From contig JBOGJI010000325.1 of NCBI GenBank assembly GCA_050747865.1, positions 1 through 15,630 on the forward strand: 15,630 bases of DNA, given 5' to 3'. The DNA comes from JBOGJI01 sp050747865. GTDB taxonomy: Bacteria > Acidobacteriota > Thermoanaerobaculia > Multivoradales > JAHEKO01. The notes under the pieces are model-generated. The model did no database searches. It saw only the letters and a program-made list of their open reading frames with translations, and was not told the origin of the DNA. This document shows positions 1 through 6,597 of the stretch, piece after piece (the stretch's first letter is position 1; every line of letters starts with the position of its first letter). Position numbers and translations under genes: made by a program.

Positions 1-29
1 GTAATGCCGCGACCCGAGCGGCCACCCGT

Positions 30-123
30 AAGCCGTGTGCGGGAAATCCGCATGCACGGTTTGAAAGGGGGTCTTGACTTCAACCCTCGCCAAACGGCGG
101 GGAGGCAGTAAGGATCTACCAAT
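30..123 (+). ncRNA. Group II intron 3' end: domain V, domain VI and probable 3' splice site
   Basis: Bases 30-62 fold as a classic domain V. The lower stem pairs 30-38 with 54-62 and contains the AGC triad at 31-33, with G32 wobble-paired to T60. A two-base bulge lies at 52-53 on the 3' side, and a short upper stem (39-42 with 48-51) is closed by a GAAAT loop. Domain VI follows: 67-68 pair with 119-120, A118 is left bulged like a branch-point adenosine, 69-75 pair with 111-117, and an inner stem pairs 85-91 with 96-102 around loop AAAC. An AT at 122-123 would fit the usual AY intron end, although A118 is then one base closer to it than usual. Only the 3' end of the element is inside the window; domains I-IV and any reverse transcriptase would lie to the left. 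It could be an active intron or a fragment. The fold is seen in the sequence; splicing is inferred. Confidence 0.8.
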
Positions 124-1192
124 GCAGGTTTGCTCGCCGCTCGTGCTCGGCATCGAGACGTCTTGCGACGACACGGCTTGCGCCGTGGTGGACGGGGAGG
201 GGGGAGTGCTGGCTTCCGCGGTCTCGAGCCAGCTGGCCGCCCACCGGCCGTATGGCGGCGTGGTGCCCGAGATCGCTTCGCGGGAGCACCTGCGCAACTG
301 GCTTCCGGTGGCGGAGGAGGCGCTGGCACGAGCCGGCGTGGCGATGGCGCAGGTGGATGCGGTGGCCGCCACCCGCGGGCCGGGGCTCGTCGGCTGCCTC
401 CTGGTCGGTCTGTCGCTCGGCCGCGCCATCGCCTGGAGCCTGGCCAGGCCCTTCCTGGCGGTCCACCACCTGGAGGGGCATCTGTATTCGCCCTTCCTGC
501 GCGAGAGCGGGGAGCCCGCCGAGGCGCCGCCCGGGCGTTTCCTGGGCCTGGTCGTCTCGGGCGGCCACACCACGCTGTTCGAAGCGGCGGACGGCGGTGT
601 CGCGACCCTGGCCGAGACCCGCGACGACGCCATGGGGGAGGTTTTCGACAAGGTGGGCAAGCGCCTTGGCCTGCCCTATCCGCAGGGGCCGCAGGTCGAC
701 GCCCTGGCCGAGCGTGGGAAGGAGGGGAGCTTCCGGTTCGCTGTGCCGCGGATGGGCGACGGCTCGCTCGACTTCTCCTACTCGGGGCTCAAGAGCGAAG
801 CCCTGCGCGGCATCGAGCGCCTGGAGGCCGCCGGCGTCGCCACCGACCTGGCGGCGGTCGACGAGCCCCCGGCTGAGGTCCTCGACCTGCTCGCCGGCTT
901 CCGCCGCGCGGCGGTGGCGCAGCTCCTCGACCGTCTCGAGCGTGTGCGGCGAGAGCGCGATGTTCCGCTGCTCGCGGCGTCCGGAGGCGTCGCCGCCAAC
1001 CGGCTGCTGCGCCGGGAGCTGGAAGGCTGGTCGCAGGCGGGCTCCGTCCCGCTGCGCCTGGTGCCGTTGCGCTATGCCGGAGACAACGCGGCGATGATCG
1101 CCCACGCGGGGCTGCTGCGCCTGCGCCGCGGCGACACCGACGACCCGCTGGCCGCCACCGCCGCCAGCCGCATCCCGCTGGGCGCCGGGTGA
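122..1192 (+). CDS. tsaD: tRNA N6-adenosine threonylcarbamoyltransferase TsaD
   Basis: TsaD transfers the threonylcarbamoyl group from threonylcarbamoyl-AMP to A37 of ANN-decoding tRNAs, giving t6A. It works in the cytoplasm with TsaB and TsaE. The 356-residue protein has the usual family length and its hallmarks: the N-terminal phosphate-binding stretch LGIETSCDDTA, the metal-binding HHLEGH, VVSGGHT, the DFSYSGLK segment, ASGGVAANRLL and a C-terminal AGDNAAMIA. The ATG at 122 is chosen because the family normally begins only a few residues before GIETSCDD and because AAGGA lies at 110-114. A longer reading from TTG at 74 would start inside the intron domain VI hairpin and is unlikely. The ribosome binding site and possibly part of the start codon lie in intron sequence. 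TsaB and TsaE are not in the window. The gene is intact and identification is firm. Confidence 0.97.
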   Translation: MQVCSPLVLGIETSCDDTACAVVDGEGGVLASAVSSQLAAHRPYGGVVPEIASREHLRNWLPVAEEALARAGVAMAQVDAVAATRGPGLVGCLLVGLSLGRAIAWSLARPFLAVHHLEGHLYSPFLRESGEPAEAPPGRFLGLVVSGGHTTLFEAADGGVATLAETRDDAMGEVFDKVGKRLGLPYPQGPQVDALAERGKEGSFRFAVPRMGDGSLDFSYSGLKSEALRGIERLEAAGVATDLAAVDEPPAEVLDLLAGFRRAAVAQLLDRLERVRRERDVPLLAASGGVAANRLLRRELEGWSQAGSVPLRLVPLRYAGDNAAMIAHAGLLRLRRGDTDDPLAATAASRIPLGAG

Positions 1193-1255
1193 GCGGACGC
1201 TGCGGCTCGGCCCTCGCGCATCGAGTCGCAGGGCCAGCGTGCCGCTGTCCGCTCA
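1190..1255. terminator. Long hairpin between convergent genes, possible bidirectional terminator
   Basis: Bases 1190-1198 are a perfect inverted repeat of 1247-1255 (TGAGCGGAC and its complement). Inner arms 1202-1206 with 1241-1245 and 1209-1214 with 1230-1235 extend the fold. The outer arms contain the TGA stop codons of both flanking genes: tsaD on the plus strand (1190-1192) and the DoxX-like gene on the minus strand (1253-1255). There is no strong T-tract on either side, so it is not a textbook intrinsic terminator. The inverted repeat is seen; the terminator role is inferred from its position between convergent genes. Confidence 0.5.
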
Positions 1256-2035
1256 GCGCGAGTTTCGGCTGTGCAAGAACCCGGCAATGACGAAGGCGAT
1301 GCCGGATACGGCGAGCGCCTCGAATACCGCGATCCCGTCGCTCACGCTGGCGAAAGCCCGCGGGATGTGGATGATCCAGAACCACGAGAACACCATCGAT
1401 CCCGAGAGCAACGCCGCCATGGGTGCCGTTCGCGCGAGGAGGAGTCCGCTGCCGCCGGCGATCAAGGCCACGCCGCCGAAGTACGTCCAGAGCACGGCGT
1501 TGCCCGGAAACCACTCGGGGATCAGCGAGGCGACGAACTCGGTGTACATGAAATGCTGGATCCCGGTGATCACCAGGAAGATTCCCAGGCAGACCCGTCC
1601 CAGGGTGACGAGCTCGCCTCGTAGATTCACCAGCTTCGAGACGGGTGCAAGCCATCTGCCCTCTGCGCTCGGCAGGGTGCCGGCGATGGCGAGCGCGCCG
1701 CCAACGAACGTCAGCGCCTTGCCCCCCTGCGTCCAGCTCGGTGCCAGCAGCGAGTCCGTGGCCACGATCGGGATGTGCCGGATCAGTGCCCAGAAGAAGA
1801 TCAGGAGCCCTGCGAAGATGGCGGCCAGACGCGCTCCTCTCCCGAGGATCAGGGCCGCGCCCACCACGAGGAGAGCGATTCCCGTGACGTAAGCCCACAC
1901 CGGCCCGCCGGGAATCGACTCCGGCCAGGCAGGCGCACGCCCGGTGATGAACTGCCGGAGCAGGAAGTGCTGGAATCCCAGTCCGATGAAGGCGACGGCA
2001 ACGAAGAGCCGTCCCATGATCATGAGCTTGTTCAT
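1253..2035 (-). CDS. DoxX-like integral membrane protein with two tandem copies of the fold
   Basis: This 260-residue, very hydrophobic protein has about eight membrane segments. It is built of two similar halves: each has a QHF motif (residues 22-24 and 160-162), then a W-Y aromatic pair, a glycine-rich membrane segment and a HIP motif (87-89 and 223-225), offset by about 137 residues. Each half resembles a four-helix DoxX-type unit. DoxX-like proteins are poorly defined; some take part in redox or oxidative-stress functions, and no specific role can be assigned here. The ATG at 2035 overlaps the stop of the upstream M23 peptidase gene as ATGA and lacks its own Shine-Dalgarno, so translational coupling is likely. 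A longer reading frame from 2149 would run inside the upstream gene and is rejected. Last gene of a three-gene operon. Confidence 0.8.
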   Translation of the reverse strand: MNKLMIMGRLFVAVAFIGLGFQHFLLRQFITGRAPAWPESIPGGPVWAYVTGIALLVVGAALILGRGARLAAIFAGLLIFFWALIRHIPIVATDSLLAPSWTQGGKALTFVGGALAIAGTLPSAEGRWLAPVSKLVNLRGELVTLGRVCLGIFLVITGIQHFMYTEFVASLIPEWFPGNAVLWTYFGGVALIAGGSGLLLARTAPMAALLSGSMVFSWFWIIHIPRAFASVSDGIAVFEALAVSGIAFVIAGFLHSRNSR

Positions 2036-3282
2036 TGGGGCTCGGGTGGAGGTTTTGACCATGGACTCGTTGCGAAATCGACGACCGTGTTCGGCGCCGG
2101 CAGCTCTTCGCTGCGCCGCGCCCGGTCTGCCTCGTCGAGCGGGGTCCACGGGACGTTGTCGAGCGCATCGAAATCGTCGTAGGAGCCGAGCACGGTGAAC
2201 TCGTCGAGGACGAACGGGAGACCTTCCGCGCCGAGCGGTGAGTTGGCGCCGGCAACGTGGAAGTGCAGATGGGGGCCCATCGAGTGGCCGGTGAACCCGA
2301 TCGATCCGATCACCTGGCCGCGCCGGACGTGCTCGCCGACCGCGACGCGGACGCTGCCGGGCTTGAGGTGCTCGTAGGCCGCGTAACGGCCGCCTCCCAG
2401 GTCCAGGGTGACGTAGTTGCCGGTGGCGTCCTCGAGCGGGTGCCGTGGATGGTCGGACAGGGTGGCGCTCTCTGCGACGTCGTCACGCGCCGCCACGACC
2501 ACGCCGTCGGCCACCGCCAGCACATCGGCTCCGTAGCCGTACCAGTTGGCCACCTGGTCCTGGTCGCCGTCGGCGCGGCGGCCGTCGGCATCGAGCAGGA
2601 CCCAGTCGATCGCAAAGCGTCCGGGGATGCGCGCGCGGCCGTCGACGGCATAGACGACCCGGCGATGCCCGCGTTCCCAGGAGGGATGATAGATCGCCAC
2701 CCAGGGCCCGCCGCGCAGCGGCGGTGTCAGCACCACCGGGCGCTCGGGGGGCACCGGGGTACGGGCACCCTGGACGACGGCTGGCTGTTGCGCACCAGGG
2801 TCAGCGACGCGGTACACGATGCGGTGCTCCAGCGCACGCGGCGGTGCGTTGTCCGCCAGCTCGATCTCGAGATAGAGCACGCCGCGCACGTGCGGGGCGA
2901 GCGTGGGTGGGCCGGCTTCACGGGGTGCCATCTCCGGCCTGCCGAGACGGCGATTCAGGGCCTCCCCTTGCAGCTCGGCGAGCACACGCTCGTCGTCCGC
3001 GTCGAGGATGTCCACCTGCTCCAGGACCAGCGGCTCCCGCGAGAAGTTGGTGATGTGGAGCTCGTATACGAGTTGCGGCCTCCCCGCGACGGTGACCGGA
3101 GTCGGGGGCTTCGGCACGCTCAGGTCGAACGATTGCCGTAGTGGCGCCCCATGGTCGCTCGTCGTCGCCAAGCCTTGCGCGGCCGCTACGAGAAGGCAGC
3201 CGAGCCCGAGAACCGCCAACCGGGTTCGACGCCGGCTCGCGCTCACGGGATCGCTGTCGCTACGGGGCTTTGCCCGTGTCAT
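2032..3282 (-). CDS. Secreted M23-family (LytM-like) peptidase domain protein
   Basis: M23 enzymes are zinc endopeptidases that usually cut peptidoglycan cross-links outside the cytoplasmic membrane. The 416-residue protein begins with an arginine-rich stretch and a hydrophobic signal or anchor (about 21-38). A beta-rich N-terminal region (about 45-200) follows, then the M23 domain (about 220-345). The catalytic end is clear: YEHL (H305) and GPHLHFHV (H338, H340). The first zinc site is odd: where LytM-type enzymes read HxxxD, this protein has RFAID (R222, D226), so the histidine is replaced. The zinc site may therefore be incomplete, or another histidine such as H206 may substitute. The start at 3282 lies 23 bases inside the upstream gene with only a weak ribosome site; GTG at 3246 is an alternative. 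It is the middle gene of the operon with the DUF1579-like and DoxX-like genes. Confidence 0.85.
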   Translation of the reverse strand: MTRAKPRSDSDPVSASRRRTRLAVLGLGCLLVAAAQGLATTSDHGAPLRQSFDLSVPKPPTPVTVAGRPQLVYELHITNFSREPLVLEQVDILDADDERVLAELQGEALNRRLGRPEMAPREAGPPTLAPHVRGVLYLEIELADNAPPRALEHRIVYRVADPGAQQPAVVQGARTPVPPERPVVLTPPLRGGPWVAIYHPSWERGHRRVVYAVDGRARIPGRFAIDWVLLDADGRRADGDQDQVANWYGYGADVLAVADGVVVAARDDVAESATLSDHPRHPLEDATGNYVTLDLGGGRYAAYEHLKPGSVRVAVGEHVRRGQVIGSIGFTGHSMGPHLHFHVAGANSPLGAEGLPFVLDEFTVLGSYDDFDALDNVPWTPLDEADRARRSEELPAPNTVVDFATSPWSKPPPEPQ

Positions 3283-3877
3283 CGCTGACCCGGGCGAATG
3301 TCGCGATCCAGTTCGGCTCCCAGGTCTTGCCGCCGTCCTCCGAGAACGCCTGTTCGAGCCGGAACGAGGTCGGCGTGATGTCCGAGAAGATGAATCGCAC
3401 ATAGACGGCTCGGCCGTTGAACAACTCCTGATTGTAGAACTCGCCGCGGCCGTTCTCGAACCCGCCGATCATGGGCGGGCCCAGCGTCCCCTGCCTGCTG
3501 TTGGCCCAGCTGATGTTCCACTGGCGGGCTTCGGGGTTGTAGAGGCGCAGGCTCAGACCTTCGATGCGGCCTGAGGGGCCCTCGATCTCGATCGTCCCCA
3601 GATTGCCGCGGCCGTTCCAGATCGGGTCGACGATCGACACGCCCTCGTACTCGGCCCACGTATCCGAGCCTGTCAACGGCTGCAGCAGGCGTCTGAGGTG
3701 GGCCTTCCAGGTCCCGAACTCGAAGTCGAAATCATGCTGGCCGTCCCGTTCCGCCGCCGCCTCCTTGCCGGGCTCTGTCGCGCCCGAATCCGTCTGGGTC
3801 CAACCAGGTACAGGCGGCACGCCAGAGATCAGCGCACTGGCTACCAACCACGCGGGCAAGTGTCTGAGCGTTCGCAC
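3260..3877 (-). CDS. Secreted DUF1579-like protein
   Basis: The 205-residue product starts with a basic n-region and hydrophobic core ending near residue 27, a probable Sec signal peptide. The mature part carries HDFDFEFGTWKAHLRRL near residue 48, then a beta-strand-rich region with GLSLRLYNPEARQW, GRGEFYNQ and FSEDGGKTWEPNW. That pattern matches the DUF1579-like group of secreted lipocalin-like barrels, whose function is not established. The GTG at 3877 is chosen because GGAGGA lies at 3885-3890 on this strand, about seven bases upstream. Its 3' end overlaps the M23 peptidase gene by 23 bases, so it is probably the first gene of the operon that ends at 1253. The 127 bases upstream, to the monooxygenase stop, must hold the promoter if it is separate; no clear -35/-10 pair was found there. 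Confidence 0.75.
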   Translation of the reverse strand: MRTLRHLPAWLVASALISGVPPVPGWTQTDSGATEPGKEAAAERDGQHDFDFEFGTWKAHLRRLLQPLTGSDTWAEYEGVSIVDPIWNGRGNLGTIEIEGPSGRIEGLSLRLYNPEARQWNISWANSRQGTLGPPMIGGFENGRGEFYNQELFNGRAVYVRFIFSDITPTSFRLEQAFSEDGGKTWEPNWIATFARVSDDTGKAP

Positions 3878-4004
3878 ACTCGTGTCCTCCGTCGATAGAT
3901 GTCTCCATGATGCCGACCGTGATACGGCTGTCGGTCGACCGCGGTACGAAGCGGCGCGCCACCGGGACGAACGGGAGCGATGACGGGGGAGCGCTGCCGA
4001 CGTG

Positions 4005-4319
4005 TCACCCGAGTAGCTCTGTCCGTACGGTCTGGAACGGATGATCGATCAACGCCGAGACCTCGTCGACAAACGCCACGGTGTGCGGCAGCTCGGCGTG
4101 CCGGTCGAACGCCGCCTCGTCGCGCCACGTCGAATGGATGTAGAACAGCCGATCGTCGCGTACCGAGCGGAACGCATGGATCGCCAGACACCCGGGCTCC
4201 GCACGTGTCGGCTCGATCACCTTGCGGAGCGCACGCTCGACATCGGGCCCGTGCCCGGGCTGGGCGTGGAACTCGGCGAACACGTACAGCCGCGCGGCGT
4301 CTCGGTCTGTGACTGACAT
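4005..4319 (-). CDS. Antibiotic biosynthesis monooxygenase (ABM) domain protein, YgiN-like
   Basis: From the ATG at 4319 the product is 104 residues, the usual size of a single ABM domain. These are small dimeric ferredoxin-like folds that include quinol monooxygenases and cofactor-free oxygenases. Typical features are LYVFAEFHAQPGH at the start, a central ALRKVIEPTRAEPGC, FYIHSTWRDEAAFDRH, and the HTVAFVDEV helix. The start is supported by AGGAG about seven bases upstream. The frame stays open back to 4454, and residues before this ATG include an 18-residue hydrophobic run preceded by arginine, so an exported longer form starting at GTG 4412 or ATG 4454 cannot be excluded. It is divergent from an HxlR regulator gene, a common pairing for redox or quinone-responsive enzymes; regulation by that protein is inferred. 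Confidence 0.8.
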   Translation of the reverse strand: MSVTDRDAARLYVFAEFHAQPGHGPDVERALRKVIEPTRAEPGCLAIHAFRSVRDDRLFYIHSTWRDEAAFDRHAELPHTVAFVDEVSALIDHPFQTVRTELLG

Positions 4320-4392
4320 CGCACTCTCCTGCGCGATGGCCAGCGCCACCGCGACGAACGTGGATACCGCGCCAGCAATCAGTATCTGCCTT

Positions 4393-4411
4393 TGCAGGCC
4401 ACTTGTCTGCA
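4393..4411. promoter_or_regulatory. Candidate HxlR operator in divergent intergenic region
   Basis: An inverted repeat of TGCAG and CTGCA separated by nine bases lies in the middle of the 203-base gap between the monooxygenase and HxlR genes. HxlR-type dimers commonly bind inverted repeats between themselves and a divergent target. The arms are short and could arise by chance, and the site would be coding if the longer monooxygenase start is used. Low confidence. Confidence 0.25.
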
Positions 4412-4522
4412 CGGCACGATCTCCGCGCACGGCAGCCGGACCCTCTGCTACCATCGTCGGATCTTCGGACAGGGCCGGGACCGGATCCGCGAGCCTTGTC
4501 GAGCAGGAACGTAGAGCGAGCG

Positions 4523-4933
4523 ATGGAAGCCGTCAAGAAGGAACCTGCAGGTAACGATGGCCAGCACAGGCGGCCGAACCCGATCGGCGGGTGCCCACTC
4601 ACGGCGGCGCTGGCGGCGGTTGGCGGGAAATGGAAACTGATCGTCGTGTACTGGCTGGCGGAATCGCCCAAGCACTTCGCCGCCTTGCGGAAGGTCATGC
4701 CCGGCATCTCACAGAAGGTTCTCACCCAACAACTGCGCGAGCTGATCAGCGATGGCATCGTGCGGCGCCATCCGAGGGGCGCAGTTCCAGCCCCCGTCGA
4801 GTACTCGCTGACCGGCTATGGTCAATCTCTGCTGCCCGTGGTCGAGCAGGTCCGACACTGGGGAAGAACCCACATGCAATACTTGGCGACCCAAGCCGGC
4901 GAAACGCATCAGGAGTCTGCGCCCTCATCGTAA
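4523..4933 (+). CDS. HxlR-family winged-helix transcriptional regulator
   Basis: HxlR proteins are small dimeric winged-helix regulators, several of which sense electrophiles, quinones or oxidants. This 136-residue protein shows the full family core: GGCPLTAALAAVGGKWKL (about 22-39), the recognition region HFAALRKVMPGISQKVLTQQL, the wing with DGIVRRHPRGAVPAPVEYSLT, and a C-terminal helix for dimerisation. Cys24, just before the first core helix, sits where many family members keep a conserved N-terminal cysteine, which is redox-active in HypR and YodB. The ATG at 4523 is chosen because the family usually has only about 20-25 residues before the cysteine; the ribosome site is weak. The likely target is the divergent ABM monooxygenase gene. 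The 3' end overlaps the convergent CBM9-like gene by 25 bases. Confidence 0.88.
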   Translation: MEAVKKEPAGNDGQHRRPNPIGGCPLTAALAAVGGKWKLIVVYWLAESPKHFAALRKVMPGISQKVLTQQLRELISDGIVRRHPRGAVPAPVEYSLTGYGQSLLPVVEQVRHWGRTHMQYLATQAGETHQESAPSS

Positions 4934-5667
4934 ACGTGAGGCGCAGGACACTCGACTCGGAGCCAGCTCTCGGGCTCGAAGACGAGCAGCGGTGGCGGGT
5001 TGCCTCGCACGAGGTTGAGATCTCCGCAGCCGTCCGCAGCCGTCGCTCCAGCGAGGGAGACCTTCCCCGAGGCCACGTCGAGATGAGCCGCGGCCAGGTC
5101 CAATACCTCTCCTGAGCACTCGATCCGGAACTCCCTGAGCGGCGTTCCCGAGCCGTTGGGATTGGCCACCCAACCGTGTGTAGCGAAGAAGGCGTTGAGT
5201 TCCCCGACCGTCGGGGGATCGACCCGCAGTGTGTCGCGCAGCTCCCAGGTGAAGCCTTCGCGCAGACGCCACCCGGACTCGCTCGCCGCGTAGCGGGCGG
5301 CTCCCAGGGCGGCCGAAGCGTGCAGCACGGCGATCTCTTCCCCGTCCGCGACGCAAAGATGGGCTATGCCCCGGCTTTCGGCATGCACCGCCACGAAGAG
5401 GGAATCGCCAGCCGGGAGGACGAGCAGCTCGCCACCGCCCGCGAGCGGCACGACGCGCGCCATCTGCCATTCACCGGGCGTGAGGACGCCGTCGATCGTC
5501 GGTGCGCGTGGTGCTGACAGGGTCGAAGGATCGCAGCCCAGTGCCGGCGCGGCCCACAAGGCGAGGCCCAGCGCCGCGAAGCGCAATGGACGCGCCCCTC
5601 TGCAGCGCTCGACGGAACGAGAGGCACAGGGCTCACACCCGGAATCGATGGAAGAGATCGGGTCCAT
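4909..5667 (-). CDS. Secreted protein with CBM9-like (DOMON-fold) domain
   Basis: The 252-residue product has an N-terminal region with arginines and a hydrophobic run ending in APALGC near residue 45. This fits a signal peptide, possibly lipoprotein-type with a weak lipobox. The mature start, TIDGVLTPGEWQMAR with LVLPAGDSLFVAVHAE, looks like the opening strands of a CBM9-like beta-sandwich, a fold that binds sugars or haem in characterised relatives. The rest (about 120-252) is not recognised; it contains paired cysteines that could form disulfides. The ATG at 5667 shares one base with the stop codon of the upstream metallo-beta-lactamase gene (TGATG), so the two are probably co-translated. 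A TTG one codon earlier is less likely. It is the last gene of a three-gene operon of exported proteins; substrate unknown. Confidence 0.65.
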   Translation of the reverse strand: MDPISSIDSGCEPCASRSVERCRGARPLRFAALGLALWAAPALGCDPSTLSAPRAPTIDGVLTPGEWQMARVVPLAGGGELLVLPAGDSLFVAVHAESRGIAHLCVADGEEIAVLHASAALGAARYAASESGWRLREGFTWELRDTLRVDPPTVGELNAFFATHGWVANPNGSGTPLREFRIECSGEVLDLAAAHLDVASGKVSLAGATAADGCGDLNLVRGNPPPLLVFEPESWLRVECPAPHVYDEGADS

Positions 5668-6560
5668 CAACGCGCCGATGTAGGGAAGGCTGGCAGCTTG
5701 TCGATGTCGCCTGGCTCGTGCTGGATGATGACCGTCGCTCGATTGTCGGCGGCGAGCTGCTTGAACCGCTCGAGTGAGGCGATCGTGTCCTCGCGGTCGC
5801 TGTTGAAGGGCGGGACGCCGTTGGTTTCGTAGTTCTCGCGGAAGTGCGCGAGATCGCCGGTCAGCAGCACGGGACCCATATCGGCAAGCCGAACCAACAG
5901 GCTGTAATGACCCGGTGTATGGCCCGGCGTGCTCAGCATGACCACCGAGCCGTCGCCGAACACGTCGTAGTCCCCTTCGACGGGCTCGACATTACCACCG
6001 CCGGAGGTCCAAGGCGCGAAGGCGGGTACGAGGAACTCCGGCGGGTCGTCGCCCGTTACGACCTCCCAATCCCCTTTGCCGATGAGCAGAGCCGAACCGG
6101 AGAAGACAGGAAGCTGGCCAACATGGTCGAAATGATAGTGGCTGATACCAACGCGACCGACCTGGTCAGACGTCAGACCGATCTCGGCGAGCTGCGCCGC
6201 GAGCGTCACCGACAGAGTTCCTTCCATGTCGTCGCTGGAGCGGTCGAGCTCTTCGCCGAGCGCTTCCACGGGGAGACCCGTGTCCCACAGCATGGTTTCG
6301 TCCCCATGGCGGATCAGATAGCAGCTATCGGTCAGCTCCATCTTCCGGCCGGGATAGGCCTGAGTGTCGGAAAAGACGTTGAGAGTGCCAACGTGGAAAG
6401 CCCCGCAGTCGAGCCGCCACAGCTCGACCAGCGCCTCGCCTTTGGTCTCGGCCGCACCATCGGTTTCTCCCTGGCAAGCCGGCAGCGCCAGCAACCCAAG
6501 GCCGGCCAGGGCAAGCGGAAGGCCGACGAGGATCGCGAAAGCAGCAGAGTTTCGTTTCAA
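5667..6560 (-). CDS. Lipoprotein metallo-beta-lactamase, AHL-lactonase-like
   Basis: The 297-residue protein has a lipoprotein signal ending in the lipobox LPAC (C29), so it should be membrane-anchored outside the cytoplasm. The fold is a metallo-beta-lactamase with every metal ligand expected of the two-metal site: HYHFDH at 141-146, H214 in STPGHTPGHYS, D236 in LTGDLAHF and H281 in IIQHEPGD. The overall pattern, including DTG near 93 and the PGHTPGH motif, resembles the N-acyl-homoserine lactonase group (AiiA/AttM-like), which opens the lactone ring of quorum signals. Substrate specificity cannot be read from the sequence, and other lactones or esters are possible. Translation starts at TTG 6560, with AAGGGA a few bases upstream. 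It follows the small lipoprotein gene by 37 bases and overlaps the CBM9-like gene by one base. Confidence 0.87.
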   Translation of the reverse strand: MKRNSAAFAILVGLPLALAGLGLLALPACQGETDGAAETKGEALVELWRLDCGAFHVGTLNVFSDTQAYPGRKMELTDSCYLIRHGDETMLWDTGLPVEALGEELDRSSDDMEGTLSVTLAAQLAEIGLTSDQVGRVGISHYHFDHVGQLPVFSGSALLIGKGDWEVVTGDDPPEFLVPAFAPWTSGGGNVEPVEGDYDVFGDGSVVMLSTPGHTPGHYSLLVRLADMGPVLLTGDLAHFRENYETNGVPPFNSDREDTIASLERFKQLAADNRATVIIQHEPGDIDKLPAFPTSAR

Positions 6561-6597
6561 GGCTTCCCTTCGGCGTCGATCATTCTTTGGAGGACCG

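Noticed and set aside
74..121. Upstream TTG extension of tsaD by 16 residues
   Set aside because: The extension lies within the folded intron domain VI and adds residues not found in the TsaD family; the ATG at 122 has a suitable upstream AAGGA.
789..2255. Minus-strand open frame crossing the tsaD end, the hairpin and the DoxX gene
   Set aside because: It conflicts with three better supported features and has an Arg/Ser/Pro-rich composition.
3841..4758. Minus-strand open frame of 305 codons over the HxlR and monooxygenase genes
   Set aside because: It overlaps two genes with clear family motifs and itself has none.
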